Source of the DNA: Lachnospiraceae bacterium
GTDB taxonomy: Bacteria; Bacillota; Clostridia; Lachnospirales; Lachnospiraceae
Reading direction: 5' to 3'
Length of the DNA: 12,871 bases
Assembly: GCA_017961385.1 (NCBI GenBank)
Contig: JAGCXJ010000340.1
Location: 1 to 12,871, forward strand
The notes beneath the pieces were generated by a model that saw only the letters and a list, made by a program, of their open reading frames with translations, was not told the DNA's origin and did not search any database. This document shows positions 1 to 6,841 of this stretch, piece after piece (the first letter of the stretch is position 1; every line of letters begins with the position of its first letter). A program made the position numbers and the translations under genes.

Positions 1-1
1 G

Positions 2-751
2 ATGGAAGCAGATTTTAGGGAGTGTGTGGGCGATGCCATTTCTAGGCATATGTCAGTCGAGTATGTTTTTCAGGATATCTACGACGTGCCTGCAAACTTT
101 GTGATCCCGCAAGGCAGAGTAAAGCCCTGGGGAACCACACATGCCATTTTAAGATGCAGGGATGCGATAAAGGGTCCGTTCATGGTCATTAATGCGGATG
201 ATTACTACGGCAAGCATGGATATCAGCTGATGTATAAATTCCTTTCAGAAACTGCAGATCAGGATGACAGATATGCAATGGTTTCGTATGAACTCGGCAA
301 TACGCTCACGGAAAAGGGAAGCGTTACGAGAGGAGTATGCAAGGTTGATGAAAACAGCATGCTCACAGACATAGTGGAGCAGAAGAACCTTATAAAGACA
401 GCAAACGGGGCAGCCTATACGGATTCGCAGGGAAACAATCCTGTGGCTATAGATGTCAAGACACCCGTTTCGATGAACATGTGGGGATTCAAACCCGGAC
501 TGTTTGATGAGTTTGAAAAGGCCATGGATCTTTTCTACAACGAGAAGGTAAAGAATGATCCGATGAAAGCAGAGTGCCTGATACCGACTGAAGTGGATGT
601 CATCATAAAGGCAAACAGAGCTACGGTAAAGGTTCTAAACAGCCCGGACAGATGGTTCGGTGTTACATACAAGGAAGACAAGCCCTTTGTTGTCGAGAGT
701 TTCAAAAAGCTCAAGGCAGCAGGCGAATATCCCGATGAATTGTGGAAATAG
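2..751 (+). CDS. Sugar nucleotidyltransferase family protein, 5'-truncated by the window
   Basis: The 249 visible residues are the middle and C-terminal part of an NTP_transferase-fold protein, a family that joins a sugar phosphate to a nucleotide to make an NDP-sugar. Seen: RVKPWGTTHAIL near residue 39, matching the substrate-binding GT-HA region, and INADDYYG near residue 64, whose acidic pair fits the metal-binding site. Later come SMNMWGF near 158 and LIPTEVDVII near 197. The N-terminal nucleotide-binding loop (G-x-G-T-R/K type) is absent, so the Met at base 2 is almost certainly internal. From memory of the family, complete homologues run about 300 residues, so roughly 60 are missing upstream. 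galE follows 67 nt downstream in the same direction, suggesting a shared nucleotide-sugar role. The exact sugar cannot be read from the sequence; the family is sure, the substrate is not. Confidence 0.85.
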   Translation: MEADFRECVGDAISRHMSVEYVFQDIYDVPANFVIPQGRVKPWGTTHAILRCRDAIKGPFMVINADDYYGKHGYQLMYKFLSETADQDDRYAMVSYELGNTLTEKGSVTRGVCKVDENSMLTDIVEQKNLIKTANGAAYTDSQGNNPVAIDVKTPVSMNMWGFKPGLFDEFEKAMDLFYNEKVKNDPMKAECLIPTEVDVIIKANRATVKVLNSPDRWFGVTYKEDKPFVVESFKKLKAAGEYPDELWK

Positions 752-774
752 CAAAAAAATAACAACACAGTCAT

Positions 775-798
775 AAAGAGGATGGAAACATCCTCTTT
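775..798 (+). other. Perfect 10-bp hairpin with GAAA tetraloop between nucleotidyltransferase gene and galE
   Basis: AAAGAGGATG (775-784) pairs perfectly with CATCCTCTTT (789-798) around a GAAA loop of GNRA type. No U-run follows beyond the three T's inside the stem, so it is not a standard intrinsic terminator. It lies 8 nt before the galE ribosome binding site (807-814). It may be a weak terminator, a processing site or an mRNA stabiliser that sets different levels for the two genes; the sequence does not decide. Confidence 0.6.
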
Positions 799-818
799 CG
801 CATATAAAAGGAGAGAAT

Positions 819-1835
819 ATGAAGATACTGGTAACGGGGGGAACAGGCTATATAGGAAGCCATACGGTGGTTGAACTCATAAACGAAGGTCATGATGTAG
901 TGATACTTGACAATCTCAGCAATTCCGACAGAAAGGTTGTAGACAGGATTGAAAAGATCACTGGATCGCGACCCGTTTTTTATGAGGCGGATATCTTAGA
1001 AAAGGCATCTCTTGATAAGATATTTGATAAGGAGGATATCGAAGCAGTCATTCATTTCGCAGGCCTTAAGGCTGTCGGAGAATCGGTTGAAAAACCTCTT
1101 TTGTATTATGAGAATAATATTTCAGGCACCATTAATCTTTTAAAGAGCATGAACGAACATTCATGCAAGAATATCATCTTTTCATCATCGGCGACCGTAT
1201 ACGGGACACCGGCTTTTGTCCCGATAACAGAAGAATGCCCCAAGGGCACATGCACAAATCCCTACGGATGGACAAAATCCATGATAGAGCAGATCTTAAT
1301 GGATCAGTGCGCATCCGACAGCGAATGGAATGCTGTATTACTCAGATACTTTAATCCGATAGGTGCGCATGAGTCCGGTACCATAGGCGAGAATCCAAAC
1401 GGAATACCGAACAATCTGATGCCGTATGTAACACAGGTCGCAGTCGGAAGACTGAAAGAACTTGGTGTATTCGGCAATGACTATGATACTCATGACGGTA
1501 CGGGAGTCAGAGATTATATCCACGTCGTGGATCTTGCACTGGGCCATGTAAAGGCTCTCAAGAAGCTTTCTAAGGGCTCAGGTCTGTCTGTATACAATCT
1601 CGGCACCGGACAGGGTTATTCCGTTCTTGATATCGTTAAGAATTTTGAAGAGGCAACAGGCGTTAAGATACCTTATGTTATCAAGCCGAGAAGAGCCGGT
1701 GACATTGACATATGCTATGCGGATTCCTCAAAGGCTGAAAGAGAACTCGGATGGAAGGCTCAAAGAGGGATTAAGGAGATGTGCGCCGATTCTTGGAGAT
1801 GGCAGAAGAACAATCCCAACGGATACGACAAATAG
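819..1835 (+). CDS. galE: UDP-glucose 4-epimerase
   Basis: GalE interconverts UDP-glucose and UDP-galactose in the cytoplasm with tightly bound NAD, serving the Leloir pathway and supplying galactosyl donors for surface polysaccharides. Seen: the Rossmann motif TGGTGYIGSH (residues 6-15), an acidic residue ending strand 2 (D31), HFAGLKAVGES (79-89), the SSSATVYG segment with catalytic-site S124, and the YxxxK pair Y149/K153. These three positions equal the numbering of the E. coli enzyme. RYFNPIGAH and the C-terminal RRAGDI substrate-binding segment are also present. At 338 residues the length is normal and the protein is complete. AAAGGAGA at 807-814 lies 4 nt before the ATG, so the start is secure. 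No clear promoter stands directly upstream, so it is probably transcribed with the nucleotidyltransferase gene across the hairpin at 775-798. Confidence 0.97.
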   Translation: MKILVTGGTGYIGSHTVVELINEGHDVVILDNLSNSDRKVVDRIEKITGSRPVFYEADILEKASLDKIFDKEDIEAVIHFAGLKAVGESVEKPLLYYENNISGTINLLKSMNEHSCKNIIFSSSATVYGTPAFVPITEECPKGTCTNPYGWTKSMIEQILMDQCASDSEWNAVLLRYFNPIGAHESGTIGENPNGIPNNLMPYVTQVAVGRLKELGVFGNDYDTHDGTGVRDYIHVVDLALGHVKALKKLSKGSGLSVYNLGTGQGYSVLDIVKNFEEATGVKIPYVIKPRRAGDIDICYADSSKAERELGWKAQRGIKEMCADSWRWQKNNPNGYDK

Positions 1836-1843
1836 CCGTAAAC

Positions 1844-1872
1844 TTGAGCGATAGTCTGTATTATGGTATAAT
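1844..1872 (+). promoter_or_regulatory. Sigma-A-type extended -10 promoter of the alarmone synthetase gene
   Basis: TTGAGC (1844-1849) and TATAAT (1867-1872) are separated by exactly 17 nt. The -10 box is preceded by TGG, giving the extended form TGnTATAAT. The predicted start of transcription is near 1879, about 28 nt before the ATG. The promoter begins 9 nt after the galE stop, so the alarmone synthetase has its own unit. The spacer holds ATAGTCTGT (1851-1859), a motif that recurs before the next gene. Confidence 0.75.
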
Positions 1873-1906
1873 AAATCTTTGGGGAGATTAATACGGAAGG
1901 AAGCAG

Positions 1907-2551
1907 ATGGGTAGTAATTCAAACAGAGAACCTGATCCTATAGACAGCTGGATGGAGGTTACTTTGGTATACAATTCGGCTCTTAAGGAGATAGGTACCA
2001 AGCTAGAGATATTAAACGATGAATTTCAGCAGGTTCATCGCTATAATCCTATAGAGCATATCAAGTCGAGGATGAAGACTTCCGAGAGCATAGTCAAAAA
2101 GCTCAAGAAGAAGGGGTATGAATCCACGATCGAAAACATGGTGGAGCATGTCAATGACATAGCCGGCATCAGAGTCATATGCTCGTTCACATCGGATATA
2201 TACAGAGTAGCCGAGATGATCGGAAATCAGAATGATATAAAGGTCTTATCTATCAAGGACTACATCAAGAATCCCAAGGAGAGCGGATACAAGAGTTATC
2301 ATATGCTTGTGACCGTGCCGATCTTTTTGTCGGACAAGATGGTGAATGCAAAAGTCGAGATCCAGATAAGGACAGTAGCCATGGATTTCTGGGCGAGTCT
2401 AGAGCACAAGATTCATTACAAGTTTGAGGGAAATGCGCCTGAGCATATCAAGAACGAGTTAAAGGAATGTGCCCGCATGGTATCTGATCTTGATGCAAGG
2501 ATGCTTGCGCTGAATGATGAGATCAGAGCGCTTGAAGATGACGACTTTTAA
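1907..2551 (+). CDS. Small alarmone synthetase (GTP pyrophosphokinase, RelP/RelQ type)
   Basis: A single-domain (p)ppGpp synthetase that transfers pyrophosphate from ATP to the 3' OH of GDP or GTP in the stringent response. Seen over 214 residues: the basic ATP-contacting stretch IKSRMKTSESIVKKL (52-66), DIAGIRV with metal-binding D84, ESGYKSYH (125-132), VEIQIRT (150-156), and FWASLEHKIHYK with E166 as the second catalytic acid. The C-terminal part is charged and helical, as in the tetrameric small synthetases. No HD hydrolase, TGS or ACT domain is present, so it cannot degrade alarmone or sense the ribosome as long RelA/Rel proteins do; control is probably transcriptional and allosteric. 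GGAAGG (1895-1900) lies 6 nt before the ATG. RelP and RelQ subtypes cannot be separated confidently by eye. Confidence 0.94.
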   Translation: MGSNSNREPDPIDSWMEVTLVYNSALKEIGTKLEILNDEFQQVHRYNPIEHIKSRMKTSESIVKKLKKKGYESTIENMVEHVNDIAGIRVICSFTSDIYRVAEMIGNQNDIKVLSIKDYIKNPKESGYKSYHMLVTVPIFLSDKMVNAKVEIQIRTVAMDFWASLEHKIHYKFEGNAPEHIKNELKECARMVSDLDARMLALNDEIRALEDDDF

Positions 2552-2552
2552 A

Positions 2553-2598
2553 AGCCCATAAAATGAGGAGTGCCCGGATACCTCGCGGCACCCGGGCT
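2553..2598 (+). other. GC-rich region with competing hairpins after the alarmone synthetase gene
   Basis: Three partly exclusive stems can be drawn: GCCCGG (2572-2577) with CCGGGC (2592-2597), GTGCC (2570-2574) with GGCAC (2587-2591), and AGCCC (2553-2557) with GGGCT (2594-2598). This GC-rich island sits in an otherwise AT-rich gap just after the stop codon. No T-run follows (the next bases are ATTATGAAAAAA), so a normal intrinsic terminator is not supported. It may still end or pause transcription. Confidence 0.35.
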
Positions 2599-2616
2599 AT
2601 TATGAAAAAATTACCT

Positions 2617-2682
2617 ATAGTCTGTTTCAACCTTATAAGTTGATTATAATTAGCATTTATGAATAAATTATGAACAGACTAT
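2617..2682 (+). promoter_or_regulatory. Inverted repeat flanking a candidate -10 box before the repeat-protein gene
   Basis: ATAGTCTGTT (2617-2626) and AACAGACTAT (2673-2682) form a perfect 10-bp inverted repeat with a 46-nt centre. Inside is TATAAT (2645-2650), a consensus -10 box without a good -35. An inner stem, ATAATT (2646-2651) with AATTAT (2666-2671), overlaps that box. The arrangement fits either paired operator half-sites around a promoter or a folded 5' leader. The same half-site, ATAGTCTGT, occurs in the promoter at 1844-1872. Confidence 0.4.
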
Positions 2683-2717
2683 GAATATATAGTAAAAATT
2701 ACTAAATGGAGGAAGCT

Positions 2718-3758
2718 ATGGATACTTTTATTGACAAACTTGCACAAAAAACAGTGGCAAATGATATGATCAGTGCCAACTCTGCTGCCGAAGCAAGAGA
2801 GAACCAGCGCCTAAAGGACCAGCTTGCTAGCTATGAGGAAATCCTTCAGGAGATGAAGCAGGTAAACCTAAAGAACATCGAATCGGCTTCCAAAGTTAGT
2901 GACATGATCTCGCAGGCGGGCAGCATGTCTTCAAAGGAAGCAGCTAATGCTGTTGATTCTGAAGAGATAATGGCAGCATCAATGAGAGCATCTGAAAAGG
3001 CGATAGCGGCAACAAAGAGCTCTACCGAAGAGATAGTTGCAGCTCTTAAGTCAAATTCAGACAGTGTGCTCGAGGCTGTAAAGGCAAATGCCGAGAATGC
3101 ATCTGGAATGAAGGCTTCATCAGAAGAGGCGATCGATTCTCTCAAGCGTTCAGCTGACGATGCTGTTGCATCCGTAAAGAGAGCAAGCGATGATGCTCTT
3201 TCATCTGTAAGCGGAAAAGCAAATGACAGCATAGAGAGCCTTTCAAAGGCTGCCGAATCCGTTAAGGAAGCATGCGACAGCGGCATAGAGAGCATGAAGC
3301 AGACCTCAAGCGAGAATGTTGAAAGCATCAAGAAGGCAAGCGAGGAAGCTACCGAGACTATAAAGCAGGCTTCTGTTGATGCAACTGAGAACATCAAACA
3401 GGCAAGTGCCGAGGCAACAGAAACAATCAAGCAGGTTGTTGCAGACGGACTTGAGGCGATCAAGCAGGCAAGCGGCGATGTTGTAAAGGGTGAAGCTCCC
3501 GCTATGGACCAGACTTATCTGGATGCCCAGTTTGATGATGTTCATGAAGCGATCCATACTGAAAATGTTAAAGTATACAGGAATGTTCAGGCCGCGGTTG
3601 ATGACAGCCTTGCGGACCAGACAAAAGCTATAAGGGGATATATAGAAAGCGCAGGAAAAGACGGTTCAAAACTGCCGGTTGTACTCGGAGTTGTCAACTT
3701 TGCATTGGATATCATCATCCTTGCGGTGCTCGTGCTCCATACAATGGGAATTTTCTAA
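2718..3758 (+). CDS. Unrecognised tail-anchored protein with hendecad repeats
   Basis: I do not recognise a named family. The start is set at 2718, not at the in-frame ATG at 2706, because GGAGG (2708-2712) overlaps the earlier ATG and lies 5 nt before the later one; the product is then 346 residues. Seen in order: a charged helical N-terminus (1-65, coiled-coil-like, with NSAAEARENQRLKDQL); about 14 eleven-residue repeats (91-250) of the pattern x-S-x-E/D-x-h-E-S/A/T-h-K-Q/R; a linker rich in acidic residues (255-315); and one hydrophobic segment (319-341) ending five residues before the stop. There is no signal peptide. This is a tail-anchored layout, with the bulk expected in the cytoplasm and the C-terminus in the membrane. 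The M23 hydrolase gene follows after 9 nt, so the two are probably co-transcribed. A structural or scaffolding role at the membrane is only a guess. Confidence 0.85.
   Translation: MDTFIDKLAQKTVANDMISANSAAEARENQRLKDQLASYEEILQEMKQVNLKNIESASKVSDMISQAGSMSSKEAANAVDSEEIMAASMRASEKAIAATKSSTEEIVAALKSNSDSVLEAVKANAENASGMKASSEEAIDSLKRSADDAVASVKRASDDALSSVSGKANDSIESLSKAAESVKEACDSGIESMKQTSSENVESIKKASEEATETIKQASVDATENIKQASAEATETIKQVVADGLEAIKQASGDVVKGEAPAMDQTYLDAQFDDVHEAIHTENVKVYRNVQAAVDDSLADQTKAIRGYIESAGKDGSKLPVVLGVVNFALDIIILAVLVLHTMGIF
2988..3467 (+). repeat. About 14 tandem 33-bp units encoding eleven-residue repeats
   Basis: The units encode, for example, SADDAVASVKR, ASEEATETIKQ, ASVDATENIKQ and ASAEATETIKQ. 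Order: three units, one short unit of ten residues, four units, one seven-residue insertion (AAESVKE, bases 3249-3269), then six units. The last six are most alike at protein level, but their codons have diverged, so this is not a recent DNA slippage array. A period of eleven residues with hydrophobic positions 6 and 9 fits a hendecad coiled coil or an amphipathic 3-11 helix. Confidence 0.75.
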
Positions 3759-3767
3759 CAAGTTATT

Positions 3768-5351
3768 ATGAGATTTATTACCAAACACTACAAAAGGACA
3801 AGAGCGATAATGCTCAAAGTGTCCTTTTTAGTGATTTTTCTTAATATAATATTCATTCCTCAGTATCAGAAGATCAAGTCTGAAGGAAACAATATCTTCA
3901 AAGTTTTTCTCAACAATGAATATGTCGGCACGGTAGGAAAGCAGACAGATATTGACAAGCTTTTAGTAGATGCAAGACGAAAAGTTGCATCTAATTCTGA
4001 TGCCTTTATGTTTGTCGAGGCTTCAGTGAGCACTGAAGGCAGCGAGGTCATGTTCGGAGAGATCGATTCCGAAAAGACCGTGCTCGAAAATATGGTCAAC
4101 AAGCTCTCCGGCAGTGTACACGAGGGCTTAAAGCCTGCCTATACCGTAAAGATCGGTACTTATACCGTAAATCTTGCCACAATTGACGAAGTAAAGAGCG
4201 TTTTGCAGGCAGCCGTGGATAAATATGATATAGATCACGAATACAGCGTATCTCTTGAAAAGGATCATGAGAGAGAACTCAATGCTCTTACCGCTGCCAT
4301 AGTGGAGAATTCAGAAGTCGATCAGGATAAGAACGCTCCCGATACATTAAACGGAGCAGGATTTGAGAAGCTGTGCACAGAAGCTCTTTCATACGAGGAG
4401 AGCGAGCAGGAAAAAAAGAACTTTGATGATTTTGACTATGGTCTCTTAAGTCTTGCATTTGATAACCAGATCGAGATAGTCGATGCATATGTGGCTGAAG
4501 GTCAGCTTGAAAATGTGGATCTTGCCATAGAGGGTATAACGGCCAGTCAGGACAAGAACGTTGTCTATGAGGTACAGTCCGGCGATACGCTTTCAGGGAT
4601 TTCGATGGCTATGGATATCCCTATGGAGAAGATAATATCTCTTAACGATGCCATTGAGGACGAGAACTCAATGATAAGAGTGGGACAGGAGATAATAATC
4701 ACCAATCCCGAGCCTCCGCTTTCTATTAACAGGGTGGAGCAGGAATATATAGAGGAAGACTACGATGCGGAAGTTCAGTATATCGATAATGACGAGTGGT
4801 ATACGACTGACCGTGTCACAAGACAGGAACCGAGTGCCGGTCACAGAAACATTGTCGCTCAGATAAATTATCTGAATGACAAGGAGATAAGCAGAGAAGT
4901 GATAAAGGAAGAGGTATTGCTCGAGGCGATCCCCAAGATCGTGGAGCGAGGAACCAAGATACCTCCTACATACATCAAGCCTATTTCAGGCGGACGTCTG
5001 TCTTCTACATTCGGAAGAAGAAATGCTCCGACAAGAGGTGCATCAAGCAATCATCAGGGTGTAGACTGGGCGATCGCAAAGGGATCTACCGTAGTAGCTT
5101 CATCAGGCGGCAAGGTAACCAAGGCCGGCTGGGCAAAGGGATACGGATATGTTGTATACATCCAGCATCCTGACGGAAAAGAGACGAGATACGGTCACTT
5201 GAGCAAAGTTCTTGTGAGCGTAGGCCAGTCAGTTCGTCAGGGAGACAAGATAGCATTAAGCGGTAACTCCGGCGTAAGTACGGGTCCTCACCTGCACTTT
5301 GAGATCAGGATAAACGGCACCGCAGTCAACCCGCTCAAGTATCTGAATTGA
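3768..5351 (+). CDS. Membrane-anchored LysM-G5-M23 peptidoglycan hydrolase
   Basis: A secreted or membrane-tethered zinc endopeptidase expected to cut peptide cross-links in the cell wall. Seen over 527 residues: a basic n-region (KHYKRTR) and hydrophobic segment 15-30 acting as signal or anchor; an extracytoplasmic region of unknown fold (40-260); LysM (266-312, VQSGDTLSGIS), a peptidoglycan-binding module; a G5-like domain (about 318-398); and a LytM-type M23 domain (406-525). Zinc ligands H429, D433 (NHQGVD) and H510 are present, with H477 (YGHL) and H508 (HLHF) as catalytic histidines, so it should be active. The start at 3768 has no good Shine-Dalgarno. An in-frame ATG at 3810 has AAAGGA 11 nt upstream but would lose the basic n-region, so I prefer 3768. 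It lies 9 nt after the tail-anchored repeat gene, probably as one operon. Confidence 0.93.
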   Translation: MRFITKHYKRTRAIMLKVSFLVIFLNIIFIPQYQKIKSEGNNIFKVFLNNEYVGTVGKQTDIDKLLVDARRKVASNSDAFMFVEASVSTEGSEVMFGEIDSEKTVLENMVNKLSGSVHEGLKPAYTVKIGTYTVNLATIDEVKSVLQAAVDKYDIDHEYSVSLEKDHERELNALTAAIVENSEVDQDKNAPDTLNGAGFEKLCTEALSYEESEQEKKNFDDFDYGLLSLAFDNQIEIVDAYVAEGQLENVDLAIEGITASQDKNVVYEVQSGDTLSGISMAMDIPMEKIISLNDAIEDENSMIRVGQEIIITNPEPPLSINRVEQEYIEEDYDAEVQYIDNDEWYTTDRVTRQEPSAGHRNIVAQINYLNDKEISREVIKEEVLLEAIPKIVERGTKIPPTYIKPISGGRLSSTFGRRNAPTRGASSNHQGVDWAIAKGSTVVASSGGKVTKAGWAKGYGYVVYIQHPDGKETRYGHLSKVLVSVGQSVRQGDKIALSGNSGVSTGPHLHFEIRINGTAVNPLKYLN

Positions 5352-5358
5352 TGTTCGG

Positions 5359-5387
5359 TTTACAAATCACTAAGATACGTGTATACT
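5359..5387 (+). promoter_or_regulatory. Candidate promoter of murA
   Basis: TTTACA (5359-5364) and TATACT (5382-5387) are 17 nt apart, each one mismatch from consensus, starting 7 nt after the hydrolase stop. A second, weaker candidate nearer the gene is TTGAAA (5427-5432) with TAGATA (5450-5455), also 17 nt apart. The first would give a leader of about 78 nt, which contains inverted repeats CTAAA/TTTAG (5386-5390, 5418-5422) and TTGTA/TACAA (5396-5400, 5411-5415). Confidence 0.5.
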
Positions 5388-5471
5388 AAACTAGGTTGTA
5401 TTTATTCAAGTACAATATTTAGATGATTGAAATTTCGGTATACTATATATAGATAAAACCAAGAGGTTAAT

Positions 5472-6764
5472 ATGGAACAATATGTGATCAAAGGTGGCTC
5501 GCCGCTAGTTGGTGAGGTAGAGATAGGCGGGGCAAAGAATGCCGCTCTGGCTATACTTGCAGCAGCCACCATGACAGATGAGACGGTATTGATAGAAAAT
5601 GTTCCTGATGTAAGAGATACCAATGTTATGATCCAGGCAATGGAGAGCATCGGTGTCATCGTGGAGCGTATTGACAGACATACCGTAAAGATCAATGCTT
5701 CCAATATAAGAATACAGACCATAGACGATGAATCTATAAAGAAGATCAGAGCATCATATTATCTGATCGGCGCACTTCTGGGTAAGTATAATGAAGCCGA
5801 GGTTGCTCTTCCCGGAGGATGCAACATAGGCAGCAGACCCATCGATCTTCATATCAAGGGATTCAGAGCTCTGGGAGCAAAGGTTGAGATAAGCCACGGA
5901 ATCATAATCGCAAAGGCAGAGAAACTGCACAGCGGTCATATATATCTGGATAAGGTTTCAGTAGGAGCGACCATCAATGTCATGATGGCAGCTGTTTTAG
6001 CAGAAGGCAGGACTATAATCGAAAATGCGGCCAAAGAGCCTCATGTCGTAGATGTTGCCAACTTCCTTAACAGGATGGGAGCAAGCGTTAGAGGTGCCGG
6101 TACAGATGTTATCAGGATCAAGGGCGTGCCCAAGCTTCACGGAACCGATTATGCTATAATCCCCGATCAGATCGAAGCCGGAACATTTATGTTTGCCGCA
6201 GCTATCACCAAGGGCGATGTTACTGTAAAGAATGTGATCCCGAAGCATCTTGAGTCTATAAGCTCAAAGCTTCTTGAAATAGGATGCGAGATAGAGGAAT
6301 CCGATGAAGCGGTAAGAGTAGTTGCTTCAAAGAGACTCGGACATACGCATGTAAACACTCTTCCCTATCCGGGCTTTCCGACAGATATGCAGCCGCAGAT
6401 CACTGTTGCGCTCGGTCTTTCAAAAGGTACCAGCATAGTAACGGAGAGTCTGTTTGAGAACAGATTCAGATATGTCGATGAACTTACTCGCATGGGTGCC
6501 AACATAAAGGTTGAGGGTAGCGTTGCGATAATAGACGGAGTGGACAAGTATTCCGGAGCGTCTATATCAGCTCCCGACCTAAGAGCCGGAGCAGCTCTCG
6601 TACTTGCGGGACTTGCCGCGGAAGGATATACGACGGTAGAGGATATCAAGTATATCGAAAGAGGCTATGAGGACTTTGATGAAAAGCTAAGAGGCCTCGG
6701 AGCCATGATAGAAAAGGTAAATACTGAAAAAGAGATACAGAGATTTAAATTAAAAGTTGTATGA
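5472..6764 (+). CDS. murA: UDP-N-acetylglucosamine 1-carboxyvinyltransferase
   Basis: MurA transfers enolpyruvate from phosphoenolpyruvate to the 3' OH of UDP-GlcNAc, the first committed step of peptidoglycan synthesis, in the cytoplasm. Seen: IGGAKNAAL with the PEP-binding lysine K22 and N23, the catalytic loop PGGCNIGSRPIDLH with C117 (equivalent to C115 of E. coli), and the late PYPGFPTDMQPQ segment carrying the active-site aspartate. At 430 residues the protein is complete. Cysteine rather than aspartate in the loop predicts sensitivity to fosfomycin. AGAGG (5462-5466) lies 5 nt before the ATG. Low-GC Gram-positives often carry two paralogues (MurA1 and MurA2/MurZ); the window shows only one and I cannot assign which. 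A wall hydrolase gene lies directly upstream, and an intrinsic terminator follows. Confidence 0.97.
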   Translation: MEQYVIKGGSPLVGEVEIGGAKNAALAILAAATMTDETVLIENVPDVRDTNVMIQAMESIGVIVERIDRHTVKINASNIRIQTIDDESIKKIRASYYLIGALLGKYNEAEVALPGGCNIGSRPIDLHIKGFRALGAKVEISHGIIIAKAEKLHSGHIYLDKVSVGATINVMMAAVLAEGRTIIENAAKEPHVVDVANFLNRMGASVRGAGTDVIRIKGVPKLHGTDYAIIPDQIEAGTFMFAAAITKGDVTVKNVIPKHLESISSKLLEIGCEIEESDEAVRVVASKRLGHTHVNTLPYPGFPTDMQPQITVALGLSKGTSIVTESLFENRFRYVDELTRMGANIKVEGSVAIIDGVDKYSGASISAPDLRAGAALVLAGLAAEGYTTVEDIKYIERGYEDFDEKLRGLGAMIEKVNTEKEIQRFKLKVV

Positions 6765-6770
6765 GCACTT

Positions 6771-6807
6771 AACGGTCTTCCTGAAAAGAAGGCCGTTTTT
6801 ATTTGTT
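6771..6807 (+). terminator. Intrinsic terminator of murA
   Basis: AACGGTCTTC (6771-6780) pairs with GAAGGCCGTT (6788-6797) through ten pairs including one U-G wobble, with a 7-nt loop. The stem runs into GTTTTTATTTGTT, a good U-tract. It lies 6 nt after the murA stop and separates murA from the helicase gene. Confidence 0.9.
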
Positions 6808-6829
6808 AGCAAGTTCATTCGATGTGTAA

Positions 6830-6835
6830 TATAAT
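6830..6835 (+). promoter_or_regulatory. -10 box placed for a leaderless helicase transcript
   Basis: TATAAT (6830-6835) ends 6 nt before the helicase ATG, so transcription would begin at or within a base or two of the ATG. No convincing -35 is seen at 17 nt; TTAGCA at 6806-6811 (18 nt) is weak. There is also no Shine-Dalgarno before the ATG, which agrees with a leaderless message. Confidence 0.5.
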
Positions 6836-6841
6836 ATCATT

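Noticed and set aside
2553..2598. Intrinsic terminator after the alarmone synthetase gene
   Set aside because: Stems exist but are mutually exclusive and no T-run follows, so I list it only as a hairpin region.
2706..2717. ATG at 2706 as start of the repeat protein
   Set aside because: The Shine-Dalgarno GGAGG overlaps this ATG and is correctly spaced only for the ATG at 2718.
2846..3463. A 205-codon open frame on the minus strand across the repeat gene
   Set aside because: It is a shadow of the repeated Ser/Ala/Glu/Lys codons on the plus strand. It has no plausible ribosome binding site, and its product is low-complexity with no coherent domain.
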